Shown here: positions 1-11,271 of the stretch, piece by piece
Layout: each line of letters starts with the position of its first letter
Position numbering within the stretch: the first letter of the stretch is position 1
Assembly (NCBI GenBank): GCA_019022495.1
Contig: JAFEKR010000024.1
Span: 744,001-808,000 of the forward strand
Reading direction: 5' to 3'
Origin: Epichloe hybrida
Taxonomy: Eukaryota; Ascomycota; Sordariomycetes; Hypocreales; Clavicipitaceae
DNA length: 64,000 nt
Notes under the pieces: generated by a model
Databases searched by the model: none
The model's input: the letters and a program-made list of their open reading frames with translations, nothing else
Told to the model about the DNA's origin: nothing
Program-made: the position numbers and the translations under genes

Positions 1-486
1 TCTGGCTGCCTAGAGGACAGGCATCGGCAGGATATTTTTGGCAAAAGCCGTTCGTACGGAGCCGTACGGAGCCATACGGAACCAACAATCGGCCGGGTTG
101 TGACCAACGCTTCTTCCCATCCAGTACCAGTGCTGTTGTGGTGTGGGCATGTGTTATCATGTTATTGGCGGTCGGTGCCAATGTAAATTAGCCATCGCCC
201 TCGATCGAGTCGCGTCGCTGGAGACAAGGAAATGAGTCACGCATTTGTTGGTGTTGTCATGTCGTGTCAAAGTGGTTGCTGCTTGCTGCTGGCCTGCACC
301 GCCATTTGCACGACACGCGCGAGCCGGAGGAGGGGCGTGTGTATGTACGGATTATGTGTACGTGTATGCGGGGAGCCGCACGATTAGACGAAAGTTGCTG
401 ACGACTTGAAATGCACTTTGGCACCCGAAGGCGGCGGGGTCGGAAGCTGCAGCACCCTGTGCGGTACGAGAATCGAGTTTTCTCCG

Positions 487-488
487 TC

Positions 489-535
<47 letters not shown>

Positions 536-590
536 AAATGCGGGATGCGAAATGCGGGATGCGAAATGCCAAATGCCAAATGCGTGGTGT
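487..590. repeat. Heptamer tandem repeat GGGATGC / GAAATGC
   Basis: A 7-bp unit reads GGGATGC about six times, then alternates with GAAATGC, then decays to CAAATGC. Every ORF crossing it encodes an artificial RDAGCG- or HPASRIP-type peptide repeat. It is a minisatellite in intergenic DNA. Confidence 0.85.
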
Positions 591-1963
591 GTGGTGCGTG
601 ATGACGCCCCGGCAGCATAATACATGCATGATACGACAGACTCAGACTCAGCCCTATTCAACCGGCTACACCGGGACGATGAGCACAGCAAGGCAGGGTG
701 TCGTGGACGACGCCATGTTTGCATTTGAGCGCGGCCGTCTCTGATGCTGCCGGGCTGATGAACGACGACGGAACGATGAGCCTCTCAGTCTCTCAATCTC
801 TCAGTCTCCCAGTCTCTCCCAGTCTCTCCCATTATCCTCAGCGCAGGTGCAAATATAAAAAAGGTGCAGTAAGGTCAGAGTCGCAGCGCATACGCCCGAG
901 GAGGCGTAATAATGATACATACTTGACCATTCGTTCACATGTTCACCACGGACAGATCACAGCTCTTGTTAGTCCGACGCATTTCTCATTTCTCATTTCT
1001 CATTTCACGCTGACTCACTCATCGGACGCAAGCAAGCCAGCCGTTGCATCCAAGTAGCCCAGGTCCACGGAGTTTGTTGGATCACCTTTCGCCTCTCACT
1101 TCAACATTTCGATTTCGAAATCATTTGACCGCATATTTGGACCTATGTAATACCGACCGACCGACCGACCGACCGAACCCCTGCTGTCCTGCTGTCCCGC
1201 TACCCTGCTGCCCTGCTGCCCTGCTGCCCTGCAGGTCTGACACGTACACGGACTTTACGGAGTACGCAGTACATGGACACATCATGGGCGGTCATCCTGG
1301 GGTCATCTCAAACGAGTTGAGCATTCGGGCGCGCATCCCAATCGTAGACCCTGGAACGGCCTGGTTTCTCCATGACAGACTCGGTCGGCAGCCGATGCGA
1401 TGGCCCAAAGACAAACATGTGAGGGTAGTTACCGAGAGCACCACCAGTTCTGCTAATTATAACGGCTCACAAGCAGAGTTACGGGGTATGGGGGGTACGA
1501 TGTAGTGCCATGACTCGGTAATACGAACTGTAACACCAAGTGTAATACGGAGTATTATAGAACCAGACGGCGGGACACGTTGAGAAACATTGAGAACACC
1601 AACCGGAGGCGGCCCGGGGCTGCCACGCGCCAACTTCCGGCCACCCGCGCTCGTTGCGGGTTTGAGAAATCGTCTGGGGGCGGGCCCGGCCACGGATTAG
1701 TTTCAGACGACTTCCGCCGCTGAGTCCTCGACATGGCCTTGATGGCCTTGATGGCCCTCCTGACCGCTTCCTTTCGCTTGCTGCTGGTTACTCAATCATG
1801 CGTTGCGCACAAGGCCTGCATGTTTTGCGCGATCTGATCTGTGCGACCGATGGTGAATGCATGAGTACGCACACTGCAACGAGCCAGACGCCAACCCTGA
1901 TCAGCAGCGAGGGGACCCTGCGCCGCCTGTCAAAAAGGAAGGAAATGAGCATCAAGAGTCAAG

Positions 1964-2020
1964 GTCAAGACGTCAGTCAAGACGTCAGTCAAGACGTCAG
2001 TCAAGACGTCAGTCAAGACT
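1964..2020. repeat. 12-bp tandem repeat carrying GACGTC palindromes
   Basis: The unit CAAGACGTCAGT is repeated about four and a half times without visible mismatch. Each unit contains the GACGTC palindrome and the ACGTCA half-site used by CREB/ATF-type bZIP proteins. Regulatory use is only a possibility, since no gene starts nearby. Confidence 0.8.
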
Positions 2021-3096
2021 ATTCCATACGTACATACATGCTGGGCTGCCGAACGCCTGGACGGTGCGTCAAATCAGTCCCGTCGCCCACGATATTGTCG
2101 TACCACACTGGTTGCGCACATGTAACAAGACAACAAAAGTCTCTGCAACACTCACAGGATAGAGCCAAACTTTCGCACACCGAAACACCAATGCGAGCCC
2201 CCATCATGGTACATGATTTTCCCTCTCTGACAGCAGCTGCCGTGCGACACTCGGTGAGCGTTGTCCAAAGCCACCGCCCCCAAATGTCATCTCGCTTACA
2301 TACAATGTACATACATGTACATATTGCTGCTCCGGGGAGCCCGGAAAAGCGCCCGACCTGCATTCCAGCAACGGTACCTGAATTGCAATGTTCGTGTTCC
2401 GGCCCGTGCGCCGCCGACCTAAGCTTCGTTAACTCACCGGACAATGATGCCTTCCGGGGGGGGGGGGGGCTTCTTGTCTTGCAGTCGACCTCGATCCATC
2501 CTGCGGCTCTGTCTCGCGGCAATCTCAGATACCAGTTAGTCGTCATGTAGGAACGCTCCCTAGTGCCCCGGTCGCAGGGGACCAGACCAGTTCTCCCCCA
2601 TTCCTCATTCCCAACAAGGTTGTGCGACCCATCCGTGAAGTTCTCCTTTTACTTTGCCTGATGGCTCGCGTTTGGATTCCTTTCCTGGCCTGGTCACTGG
2701 AAGCCAGGACGGGTTATTGGAGGTCTTTGGCCTCGTCCCTCCTTTGCTTGATCCGTGCAGAGTAGAGTCACAATATACCATAGTAGGTCTTACGCTTTGG
2801 GTGTACGTCCCTGTCACTTATTCAGGAGATGTGTTTTTCTGATCACGACTCGGCTCTAGGGTAGGACATGTCCTCTGCGTAGGTTGGGGTACGGACCGAC
2901 TGGTTTCACGGAATGCGTCATGTCCATTCGACTGGATTTGCAGTTACTTTCTCAACAGACAACTTCTATTCCTCTTGTGCAGAAGTCCGGCAACCCATTG
3001 ACTCCGTGTACTGGACCAGTCTTCCCTCTCTAGCTGGACATTAATTCTCTTTCATGTCACCCGACACACACACATTCGACCAGTCTCCAATCGTAC

Positions 3097-6000
3097 TCAA
3101 TCACTCTTTTCCCTCCACCCGGTTTCGATTGCTCTCAGATCCCGAGGGACTATCCACCCGTGCGTCCGCGCGGCTCGCTCATACGCATCCACGGCTTCTC
3201 TGATGCCGTAGTCACGCCCGCTCAAGGGCCCCGTGGCCAGTCGCGCCGGACGTTCTGTATCGCAGAGTCCCAAACGAATCTGGAGGAAAACCTTTTCCAT
3301 GCTCATCGCAGGAGACCAGCCTGAGCTGGTGAGCATCTCGGAACATATGGCCCCTCCGGCTGTGACGTGACCGCCGCCTCCCTGGAGAAAAGGCAGAAAC
3401 CGGGGACGTATCACCCTCACAAAGGGCGGAGAGATGGGGAAGTTACTGCCGAAGCGAACTTCCAAAACAACGCTTGCGTGGCCCTTCTCCATCATGTCTT
3501 TCGCAAGAGGAAGATCAGGGTCGAACGTGTGGAGCTCTGCGATCCACTGAAAGAGGTTGACGACCTTGGCGGTATCAACATACCACCCGAGCGACGCTGC
3601 ATCATTCTGAGATTGCGTCTTGGAGATTTCTCTGATCTCCCTGCTGAGGGTTAGGAGGGCCGCCCGCGACGAAACTGCCCAAGCTGGATCGGGAAGCCGG
3701 GGCAAAGTAGTCAGGTCCAATGTCCCTGGATGAAATATCGACGGGCTCGGCGGCTGTTTTGGGGTCGTCGAGGCCGTCGGGGAGTGTTGTTCGGGTTGAG
3801 GAGAGGCTGATACAGATGGAATAGGCGCGTCGCCATATTCTGGTGGCGAAGTGCTCTGCGGGCGCTTTCGTCCTCGTTGTGTGCTGATGATCATGGCTCG
3901 AATGCTCTCAGTCAGAACCTGCAGATCATCTCCATCCTCAGAGCCGTCCTCGTTGCAAGTTGCTTCGAGATCCTTCAACGGTTTCGCCTCAGGGAAGCAG
4001 TCTCTCTGCCGATTGACACATGATGTTGCGGTCATGGGTATTTCTAGAGGCTGGTCATTCTCTCCCATGATCATGTTTTCCGGGTCCTGTTTGGCATGAC
4101 CTGTACCCAGGGCACTGGGTGGTATGATTATGGGAGTCCTGATCGCATCTTCATTGGGGTCAACTTGCAGCAAAAGATAGCGACACTGAATCCATTGCGT
4201 CTTATTAATGACAATGTCAGGACTTGCACAACGAATCTATCTGGACGATTGATTATCTCGCAGATGCTGAGTGCGGAATATATTTTCAAATCCGACCTAG
4301 GCCACGGACTATAAAGGACTCTCTAATAGGCGAAACGAAAGGGGGGGTTAGTCATGGCCAAGGATGGTATGGCGGATAGCACGCAAGGCTTCGCTCAGAG
4401 CGTATGCAATGTAATAGCTTACCGCGTCAGGAAAGCGGCCTGCATCCGAGTATCTTCTGCTTGTACTCATCATCCTGCTCAGGTATACGCCGTGGCCATA
4501 GCTCCTACCGTTCGATGTGTTGGAGAAATCCAGTCCGGTGCGAATGATACTATGCCAATTACCTATTGGGCTGCCATGCCACGCAAAAAGAGTAGGACAG
4601 TCCGTCTTGGAAGCATCGGTGCTGCACATGTTCTGAACCGCCTTGAAAAAAGCCCTCTCCTTTTCTGGTGATCCTTGAGCGAACCGAAACTGCATCCAGG
4701 AGGCAACCAAGCCCTCTGTCGTTCCCAAGTTGGTGGTTTCCGGTTCGGGTGCCGCGGCCTTTCGCACAACAGGAACAGCACTGTCCTGGACAATATAAGA
4801 GGTATTTGAGGCCACAATCCAACGAACGAGTGACAGTGATGATCTGTTGATTCGGGCCCATCTGCCAAGGCTCCTTCCTGGCGCTTCCAACAGGAATCTT
4901 CTCATCTCCAATACGGAAGGCATTGCGTCCAGTAGCTGTCTTAGGCCCAATGTCTGGTGCTTTTGGAGCAGATCATCGGGATCACAGCTAAAAGGCAAAA
5001 ATTTTGCCGATAACCAGTCTGAGTCGAGGTCGTCGGATTCTGCTGGGAAAACTGTTGTTCCTTCATTTTCAGGGAATTCGATGGGGTTCACGACGCAATA
5101 CATTTCCTGGAACGAATAGAGATCTTCTCCCATCTGTTGAGTCACGCGGCATATATGTTTCTCGAAACCTATCGAAACTTTAGCGGTCCAGCGATAGAGA
5201 GGAGCATGAATCCAGAGAATGCAAGGCTGCAACACGGTACGAGCAAAAGGAGACTGCATGGAATTACCTCTGGAAGTCCTGACCATTAGTAAAGCCCAAT
5301 CACGCTTCCGAATGATCGATTCCAAGCTTGTTGACTGCTTGTCTGGCGCGACTCGAAAGACATTTGTCGGCAGACAGATTTTGATGTCCAAGTTGGTGGA
5401 TGCGAAGATGTGAGGCACCTTGAGGGCCAATCCACGGGGAAGCTCCCGAAGGCGATCACTTGTCAAAGCCGCATAGAACAGACTGACCAGTAGGTCAACA
5501 ACATAAGGACTGTTGATGATCTCAGTCTCGAGACTTGTCCCAAAAGCCAAGGACAAATGTTGGTACAGACAAAGTGACTTGGAGCAGACGTATGGCTTGA
5601 TGGTTTCAATGCCGTTCCCGCGCCGTTGATGACACACCATACAGTACTCTGTACATTTGCGGAGGCGGCGCAGAGCGAATTGCATCGCCACCAGAATGAA
5701 GCTTAGTTCTCCTTCATTTTCCAGACAATGGTCATAACGCAAGCACGACGGATCGTTTGAAGACGATGGAGCGTCCTCCTCATTATCGCTGCAGCTGTCA
5801 ATTCTAATGCACTGCGCTGTGGCATGCTCGTCGTCCCCGTGTTGTCCTTCTCGCCGGTTTAACACATCTTGAGCAACATCCCATGTACAGCGATAGCTCC
5901 TTCGTATTTTGAGCAACGTAAAAAAACAGTGATTCAGCAAGTCATTGATCGTGTTGGACATGTAGATGGAGCAAAACTTGACTTTGTTATGCTCTTTCGG

Positions 6001-6957
6001 CGGTTGCACGTTGTAGTTTCTATCGCAAGGCTTTTGATTCATGTCAAGTACTGACTCAAACGCCATTATTGCGCATCGTGTCGATGGTTTTGATGTTTTG
6101 CATTTCCCAAATCGGAACATGACTGATTCGAAACGTGGACCACAAGATAGCAGAGTGGTCAGGTCCGGGTACGGTCTTGGATATTTGACCAGGAGCACTA
6201 GATAGTCTGTTGTCTCGAGACCCCATGCGCTAATGGCTGCCGATGGAAGGTCCAGCTTGGATGCTTGTATTGACAAGGACACTATTCCTGAGAAGTTGTG
6301 TGTTAGGTGGAAAAAGATTCCCACGGTGAAACCAGCCAGCTTTGACGCTCTCAAGTCCCTCTGCATTCTCTTCCATCCGTCGATGTCTTGCGAAATAGTC
6401 GTTGTAGCATCAATCGTTGGTTCTGATGCTCTTTGAATCCCAAAGTATTCGTCATCAATGACATCGAATGGTTCAAAGTTTTCAAGATCCGTATCCTCAT
6501 CGTCATCCCCTGAATCATCAAGTCGTCCCGTCTCAAATTCGGAATGGGAGCGGCTTTCTTCCCGTCTCGACGCAAGTCTGTTCGAAACAGCTTCGATCAC
6601 GTCCTGCAGAGGGCAGCCCTGGACAGAGGCTGATGCTTGTTCTAGCCGCTTCGCAATGTTGGCGCTGCATGTGTCCGAAGAGGTAAATATCATAAATGAC
6701 GTCCCATCCGGGTACGAAGACAAATCTATCAGCACGTTAGTACGTCAGAGAAGGAAGATTTTGGCTAGCGAGGTGGGCGTAGAGAACATACCAGTAGCGA
6801 GGACCTGGATCCTTAAAGGCTCTTCGAGATTCGAATCGGAGTACTTGAATGTAATCTCACCATCCGAGTCGCCTCGTTTGATTTCCGAGACGTGGTCAAA
6901 TTGTGATCTCTTGACACGATCCAGGTCGGCATAGAACCTCTTCGCACTGGCCTTCAT
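3097..6957 (-). CDS. PARP catalytic domain / UBE2Q-like E2 fusion protein (with apparent frameshift)
   Basis: Predicted ADP-ribosyltransferase fused to a ubiquitin-conjugating (E2) fold, about 1,230 residues. Exons read as 6957-6792, 6725-4423 and 4322-3097; the 4323-4422 intron ends in a clear GACTAAC branch point and TATTAG acceptor. The first 90 residues look like the RWD-like N-terminus of UBE2Q proteins. The PARP core begins near residue 770: FAWHGS gives the triad His, GHGVYLS the triad Tyr, then WPRSDLKIYSALSICEIINRP. After a one-base shift near 4213-4221 the frame resumes with SPDIVINKTQWIQCRYLLL; no Glu is visible at the third triad position, which favours mono-ADP-ribosylation or inactivity. 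The C-terminal E2 has GGGGHVTAGGAICSEML, retaining the Cys (near residue 1,150), and SGWSPAMSME. Fungal PARPs with E2 domains are known. Whether this copy is intact depends on the frameshift. Confidence 0.8.
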
Positions 6958-7884
6958 GGTGTTCTCGTCGCTGAGATGCTGGGTTTCGAGCTCGAAGGGG
7001 GGATATCAGACGGTGGACAATATTTTGACCGGAACACTCCTCGACTGAATAATGATACACGGACTATTGGCGCTTCAAATCCATTTTCTGCCATCTGAGG
7101 ACAAGCTTGGTCAAGTTTGATGTCAGCCGCGATTGAATGACTTTTCTGTTCCTAGTATACGAGAGGCGGCCAGCTGATAAGTCTTGGTGCAAACGCGAGG
7201 CAGCAAAGTAGTCGGCTGCCAGCACCTGGCAGGCAGCAGCGGCTGACCAACGCGTGCCATCCCTCTATATATTCTACTGCCAAATGAGCTCTCCATCCAT
7301 TCGACTTTGGTTGAGTCGGTTGAGAGACAGACGAGACGCGACTGTTCTGGGATATTCAAGGATGCTGAGGTTCGAACGAGATACTGTCTATTTACAATGC
7401 AAACCTGGATGATACCGAACCTTGAGCTTGTACGGACGAAGGTATCGCGCGATGCTTCAATCTAAAAAAAGCTGTCCACTTGCATGCCCCCGTGGGTTGG
7501 GTGTTGTAGTGGGTGTAGTGGGTGTGGTTGGGTGGCTGGTTGGTTGACCCCGGCCCCTGCCCCTCGCGTGCCAGATGCGTCCTGGTCCGGTCTAGGGCCG
7601 CGATCTCAGATCAGAAAATCTCCGGCTGGCACATACGCAACTTCGTATCAAAGGGAGGGGGCACATCTGTACTGGTGAAAGCTTCAGCTTTCCACACGCT
7701 CGCTGATCTTCTTCGATGGAAAACGCCCCCTGCGTAACCGCACGCAACCGTACACAACCGCAAATTGTGCTGAGCCGACCTTGACGTCTCGCGCCTCACC
7801 TCTTCCAACAACCCGCCACAGACACGATCCTCCTCGACACCGACAACTTCGACATCGTGATTACCACACAATTTCCTTTGCACC
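6958..7884. other. Divergent intergenic region
   Basis: Shared upstream region of the leftward PARP-E2 gene and the rightward membrane-protein gene. It contains a GTGGGTGT-rich stretch near 7500-7535 and CGCAACCGTACACAACCGCA repeats near 7740-7765. I see no gene in it. Confidence 0.55.
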
Positions 7885-9801
7885 ATGCCTAGACAATATG
7901 TCCTTTTTGGACAACTGGTTCCCCGATTCGCGGCTCGACGTCTCACACTTGTCCTCCTAGGCTTGTCAATGTTTGCCATCACGCTGGTACTGACTCTCAC
8001 TTCTGGAATTCCATCGTCTCCCAGTCTGTCCGTCTACGATACCAAAATTGCATCTCATGTTGCCCATCTACCACACGTTGGCGATTCATTATCCAAAAGT
8101 TTTCTCAACCCCTTCCGACAAAAATCACATCGACCGCCACACAACGAAAAAGACGAGCATGCTGGGTCATCGTGGCTAGCTGATTTCTCATGGCTCAAGG
8201 TTCCCTTCTCAAGCACCATCACGGTGGATGAGGACAGAGCCTTACTGCCTCCGCTAAAACCTCGTCAGCCGATTTACTGCTACTACGATGCTACGGCTAA
8301 AAAGACACCACAAGAGAAGGATGCCGAAAGCGAGTTACTCTTGACGTGGAGGAGGGCGTGGTGGGCCCAGGGATTCAGACCGATCATTCTCAGCGCCGCT
8401 GAAGCCATGAACAACCCTTCATATGATATCTTGCAGAGATTCAAAGTCGACGCCGGACTCAGGGAGGAGCTGATGCGATGGCTTGCGTGGGGGACGATGG
8501 AAGGAGGCATATTAAGCCACTATACGCTGCTTCCTACAGTTCCCAAAGAGGACCCGTTACTCGCCTATCTGCGGCGTGGCGAGTATCCTCACTTGACTCG
8601 CTGGACAGATCTCGGCGACGCCCTCTTCACCGGCCAAAAGGATCAAGTCAGATCGGCGATCCAGGCCATCATCAGCGTGGAACCAGCCAAGCTTCAGAAC
8701 GCCAAGAACATGACAGAAAGCGTCCCTGATGAAGTTTTCTTGGTTGACAAAGCTCAGATGCCTCTAGCATTTTACACATCCGCCACCATCTCTAAAAAGT
8801 ATCCCAGAGTTGCGGAAGCCTTTGAGAAGGGCAAGGCCGACGGTCTCCGTAGTCTAAACAAACTGATCACCACTCACTTGCACGTCGCTTGGCAAAACCG
8901 ATTCTCCGATGGCATTGAGGTCCTCAAGCCACATCCTGACCATATGAGCACCCTCGTGGGCAACGCACTACAGCTGGCTAGGGAGCTTGCATCTTGCTCT
9001 GACAGCCCAATGCCGGGGACTTGCCCACCCAACATGTTGAAATGCACTCCATGCGTGGCCATGTCGCCCATGCCCGTCACAACACCGGCCCGCTTCCACA
9101 ACTCCAGCAAAGTGTTCACCATCGGAACTGTCCCTCACCCTTGGACATTTTCCGTGCTCAAGGATCTACGCCAATCCTTCAACGTTTCTTGGATTCGACA
9201 AGAATCTCCCCGAGATGCCTGGACCATGGCTGTGTCGCAAGATCTGCTCGGCACGGGCGTATCCAGCACCACGAGGCTCATGAGCTTGAAAGAAGCGGTT
9301 GCCGGAGACTACGCTACCGCACATTCCCTCTGGATGGCGGCAGAAATGGACATGCCCACTGACATGAGCTGGTATTTTGGATTTGCGATTCCCAGGAAAG
9401 GGCTAGCAGATGGCCAATCCATAGCACCCGTGCCTGCAGACCGCCAGCCCGACAAGCAGCACAAGCAGCCTCGTCGTGAAACCGGCCCGGTGGTAACGCC
9501 CGAGGAGAAAGCCGCAGAGCAGCCCCTCATTGAGCAAGCCAAGAGAGTCATTGCCCTGACCAAGTCCACCGAAGAGACGAAGCTGCGGGCATCTCTGGAA
9601 GCCTGGAACATGGCCGACACCGAGATCTGGAAATTTGTACGCGCATTTCAAGCAAGGAGGCACAAGGAGCGCGAGCAGTGGGAGAAGACGGAAGCCAAGT
9701 ACAGTAGTGGCTCGGGGACGGAGAAGGGCAGGAGTGCTTGGAACCGATGGCAAGATGGCAAAGCCAACGAGGGCTCATTGAAACAAGGCCAAGGAAGATG
9801 A
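7885..9801 (+). CDS. Conserved fungal type II membrane protein, function unknown
   Basis: Single exon, 638 residues, starting at the ATG in a CACCATGCC context. A short basic N-terminus is followed by one hydrophobic segment at about residues 19-42, so the protein is probably a signal-anchored Golgi or ER protein with a lumenal body. The lumenal part starts with PIYCYYDATAKKTP, WRRAWWAQGFRPIILSA and ILSHYTLLP, the kind of pattern seen in fungal glycosyltransferase-like proteins, but I cannot assign a family and see no DxD motif that convinces me. Cysteines cluster at about residues 371-392 (CSDSPMPGTCPP, LKCTPC). The C-terminus is charged and probably coiled coil (FQARRHKEREQWEKTEAKY). Likely conserved because of uniform coding character and length; function is not assigned. 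Confidence 0.75.
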   Translation: MPRQYVLFGQLVPRFAARRLTLVLLGLSMFAITLVLTLTSGIPSSPSLSVYDTKIASHVAHLPHVGDSLSKSFLNPFRQKSHRPPHNEKDEHAGSSWLADFSWLKVPFSSTITVDEDRALLPPLKPRQPIYCYYDATAKKTPQEKDAESELLLTWRRAWWAQGFRPIILSAAEAMNNPSYDILQRFKVDAGLREELMRWLAWGTMEGGILSHYTLLPTVPKEDPLLAYLRRGEYPHLTRWTDLGDALFTGQKDQVRSAIQAIISVEPAKLQNAKNMTESVPDEVFLVDKAQMPLAFYTSATISKKYPRVAEAFEKGKADGLRSLNKLITTHLHVAWQNRFSDGIEVLKPHPDHMSTLVGNALQLARELASCSDSPMPGTCPPNMLKCTPCVAMSPMPVTTPARFHNSSKVFTIGTVPHPWTFSVLKDLRQSFNVSWIRQESPRDAWTMAVSQDLLGTGVSSTTRLMSLKEAVAGDYATAHSLWMAAEMDMPTDMSWYFGFAIPRKGLADGQSIAPVPADRQPDKQHKQPRRETGPVVTPEEKAAEQPLIEQAKRVIALTKSTEETKLRASLEAWNMADTEIWKFVRAFQARRHKEREQWEKTEAKYSSGSGTEKGRSAWNRWQDGKANEGSLKQGQGR

Positions 9802-10249
9802 CAACAAGGAAAAGACAATGCCACGAAGGGGAAAACACTGTGTAGGAGAACAAGACATTTTAGCGTTGGAGGATGATGATGATGCTCGACGACCTTTGTT
9901 GTTGTAGTAATCTTGCTTAGATCAGCATTGCACTCTTGACAACTCCATGTACAATGTGAAGTCAAGGGCTGCAAGTCACATGGAAAAGACGTGGTGAAAG
10001 CAATGTGGGAGAAGGAAACAATCAAAGGCTGCTAACAAACACAATTATGCATTCAAAATTCCAACAAGATCATGCAGGCATGTTGAATGCCATAAGCTTA
10101 CGAAATGAAAGCAACCCCAACACTCAGGAATGCCTGCCTCAACGGACAAAGTTTGAATCTCGTCGCTTGAGCAGAGCACAAATCCACACGAATCCACACA
10201 AATCACAAGTCGCCTCTTCCGTTTCCCACGACAAAACGGCGAAACCTCG
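9802..10249. other. Convergent 3' intergenic region
   Basis: Lies between the 3' ends of the membrane-protein and SET genes. It is moderately AT-rich with GATGATGATGATG near 9873 and an antisense ORF that is only low-complexity sequence. It must hold both polyadenylation regions; no gene is seen. Confidence 0.5.
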
Positions 10250-11271
10250 TCACACATTCGCGGTATCCCCGCCCATCTCACCGCTGAGTTCCCTCGAAGT
10301 CGGGCCCCGCCTGTTTAGACCCTCTGCAGACGTAACATGGTGCTTGGCCGCGAATCCATTCGTCTTCCCCTTGACGGCTGCCGCTCCCGTCTTCTGCGAG
10401 GAAGAGGCAGCGTACGAACGGACAGCGAGACGAGCCGCCTCGACGACCTTTTCCGCCTGGACGAGGGCATCTCGCAGCGCTTTCGTGGTGGCATCTTCGG
10501 CGGCAGAAGACGTGTTTGCGCGCTGCTCTTCGAGGAGGTCGCGGATGTGGCCGTTGAGCCAGGCGCCTTCGAGCTGCTGGGGAAGCATGTCCCTTGCGCC
10601 GGATATGGTGCCGCGGCAGGAAGAGTTGCCACAGAGGCAGGTGAATGGTTGGGCCATGCTCCATTCTGTGGAAGGGTAGAAGAACTAATTGAGTTGGTGA
10701 GTTGGTGTTTTGGAGTCTTTGGAGAATGGTTTCTAGCAAGGAGATGACGTACTGCGAGTTCGTCTCCGGGCTGGAGACCCTTTGGACCAACGAGGATATT
10801 CATGCTTCCCATGTCGAATATCTGTGGTCACGAACTGTCAATATTGGAGGTTGGGCTACATGGATGTACTACTCGACGTCTACTGCACCTGTCGTGACAA
10901 AACAACCACTTATTCTAGGTACGAGGGTAAAAAAATCCAAGTGCGTTCGTTCACTCTTCTCTTCATTCTGGACTGGGGGGATTTCGTCCTCAGAAAAGAG
11001 GCCAGACACTAACAAGAGATGGTTCACACGAGTGATTGATGTACAGCAAGTCACTGTTGAGATTCAAGTGGGTGTTCTTGCCCATCTGCACCGTCGCATA
11101 GGTCGGTTCCTCGGCCACGGTGCAGGGAGGGAAAGCCAGCTTGGCATAGACGGCGAATGGCGGGAAGGCCACTTTCGATAAGCTCTTGGAGGTGAACTCC
11201 TCGTTGTTGATGACCACCTCTTGGATGGCCGGGTGAGAGGGCTGCTGCCAGTGGGGGGTGACAGGTGCCAT
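10250..11271 (-). CDS. Small SET-domain protein with post-SET cysteines
   Basis: Putative protein-lysine methyltransferase-like protein of 253 residues. Exons are 11271-11014, 10821-10753 and 10684-10250, all phase 0, with introns of 192 and 68 bp. Joined exons give the C-terminal half of a SET domain: LLYINHSCEPS (the NHSC motif that forms the cofactor pocket), then LVGPKGLQPGDELAFFYPSTEW with the catalytic-loop Tyr. A post-SET CLCGNSSCRG follows, which can complete a zinc site with the NHSC cysteine. The usual GxG of SET-N is not obvious in the 60 residues before NHSC. After residue 130 there is a helical, Ala-rich tail. Short SET proteins of this kind are common in ascomycetes; substrate unknown. 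Confidence 0.82.

Larger units (their letters stand above)
1..3096. other. Gene-free, repeat-rich intergenic region
   Basis: No open reading frame here resembles a known family, and the long ones simply translate tandem repeats. The stretch holds a GGGATGC heptamer array, C/T-rich AGTCTCTC repeats near 787-830, a CGAC tetramer run near 1157-1178, a CCCTGCTGC array near 1190-1235, a 12-bp CAAGACGTCAGT array and a G14 run at 2456-2469. It also has TACATGTA and TACGGAGTA palindromes. It would be the 3' flank of the leftward PARP-E2 gene on its right side. Confidence 0.6.

Noticed and set aside
4348..4422. Open extension of the PARP exon reading SYYIAYALSEALRAIRH, which looks like the PARP ALxE motif
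   Set aside because: It lies within an intron with GTAAGC donor and GACTAAC branch point, and the true motif YSALSICEIINRP is found right after the acceptor.
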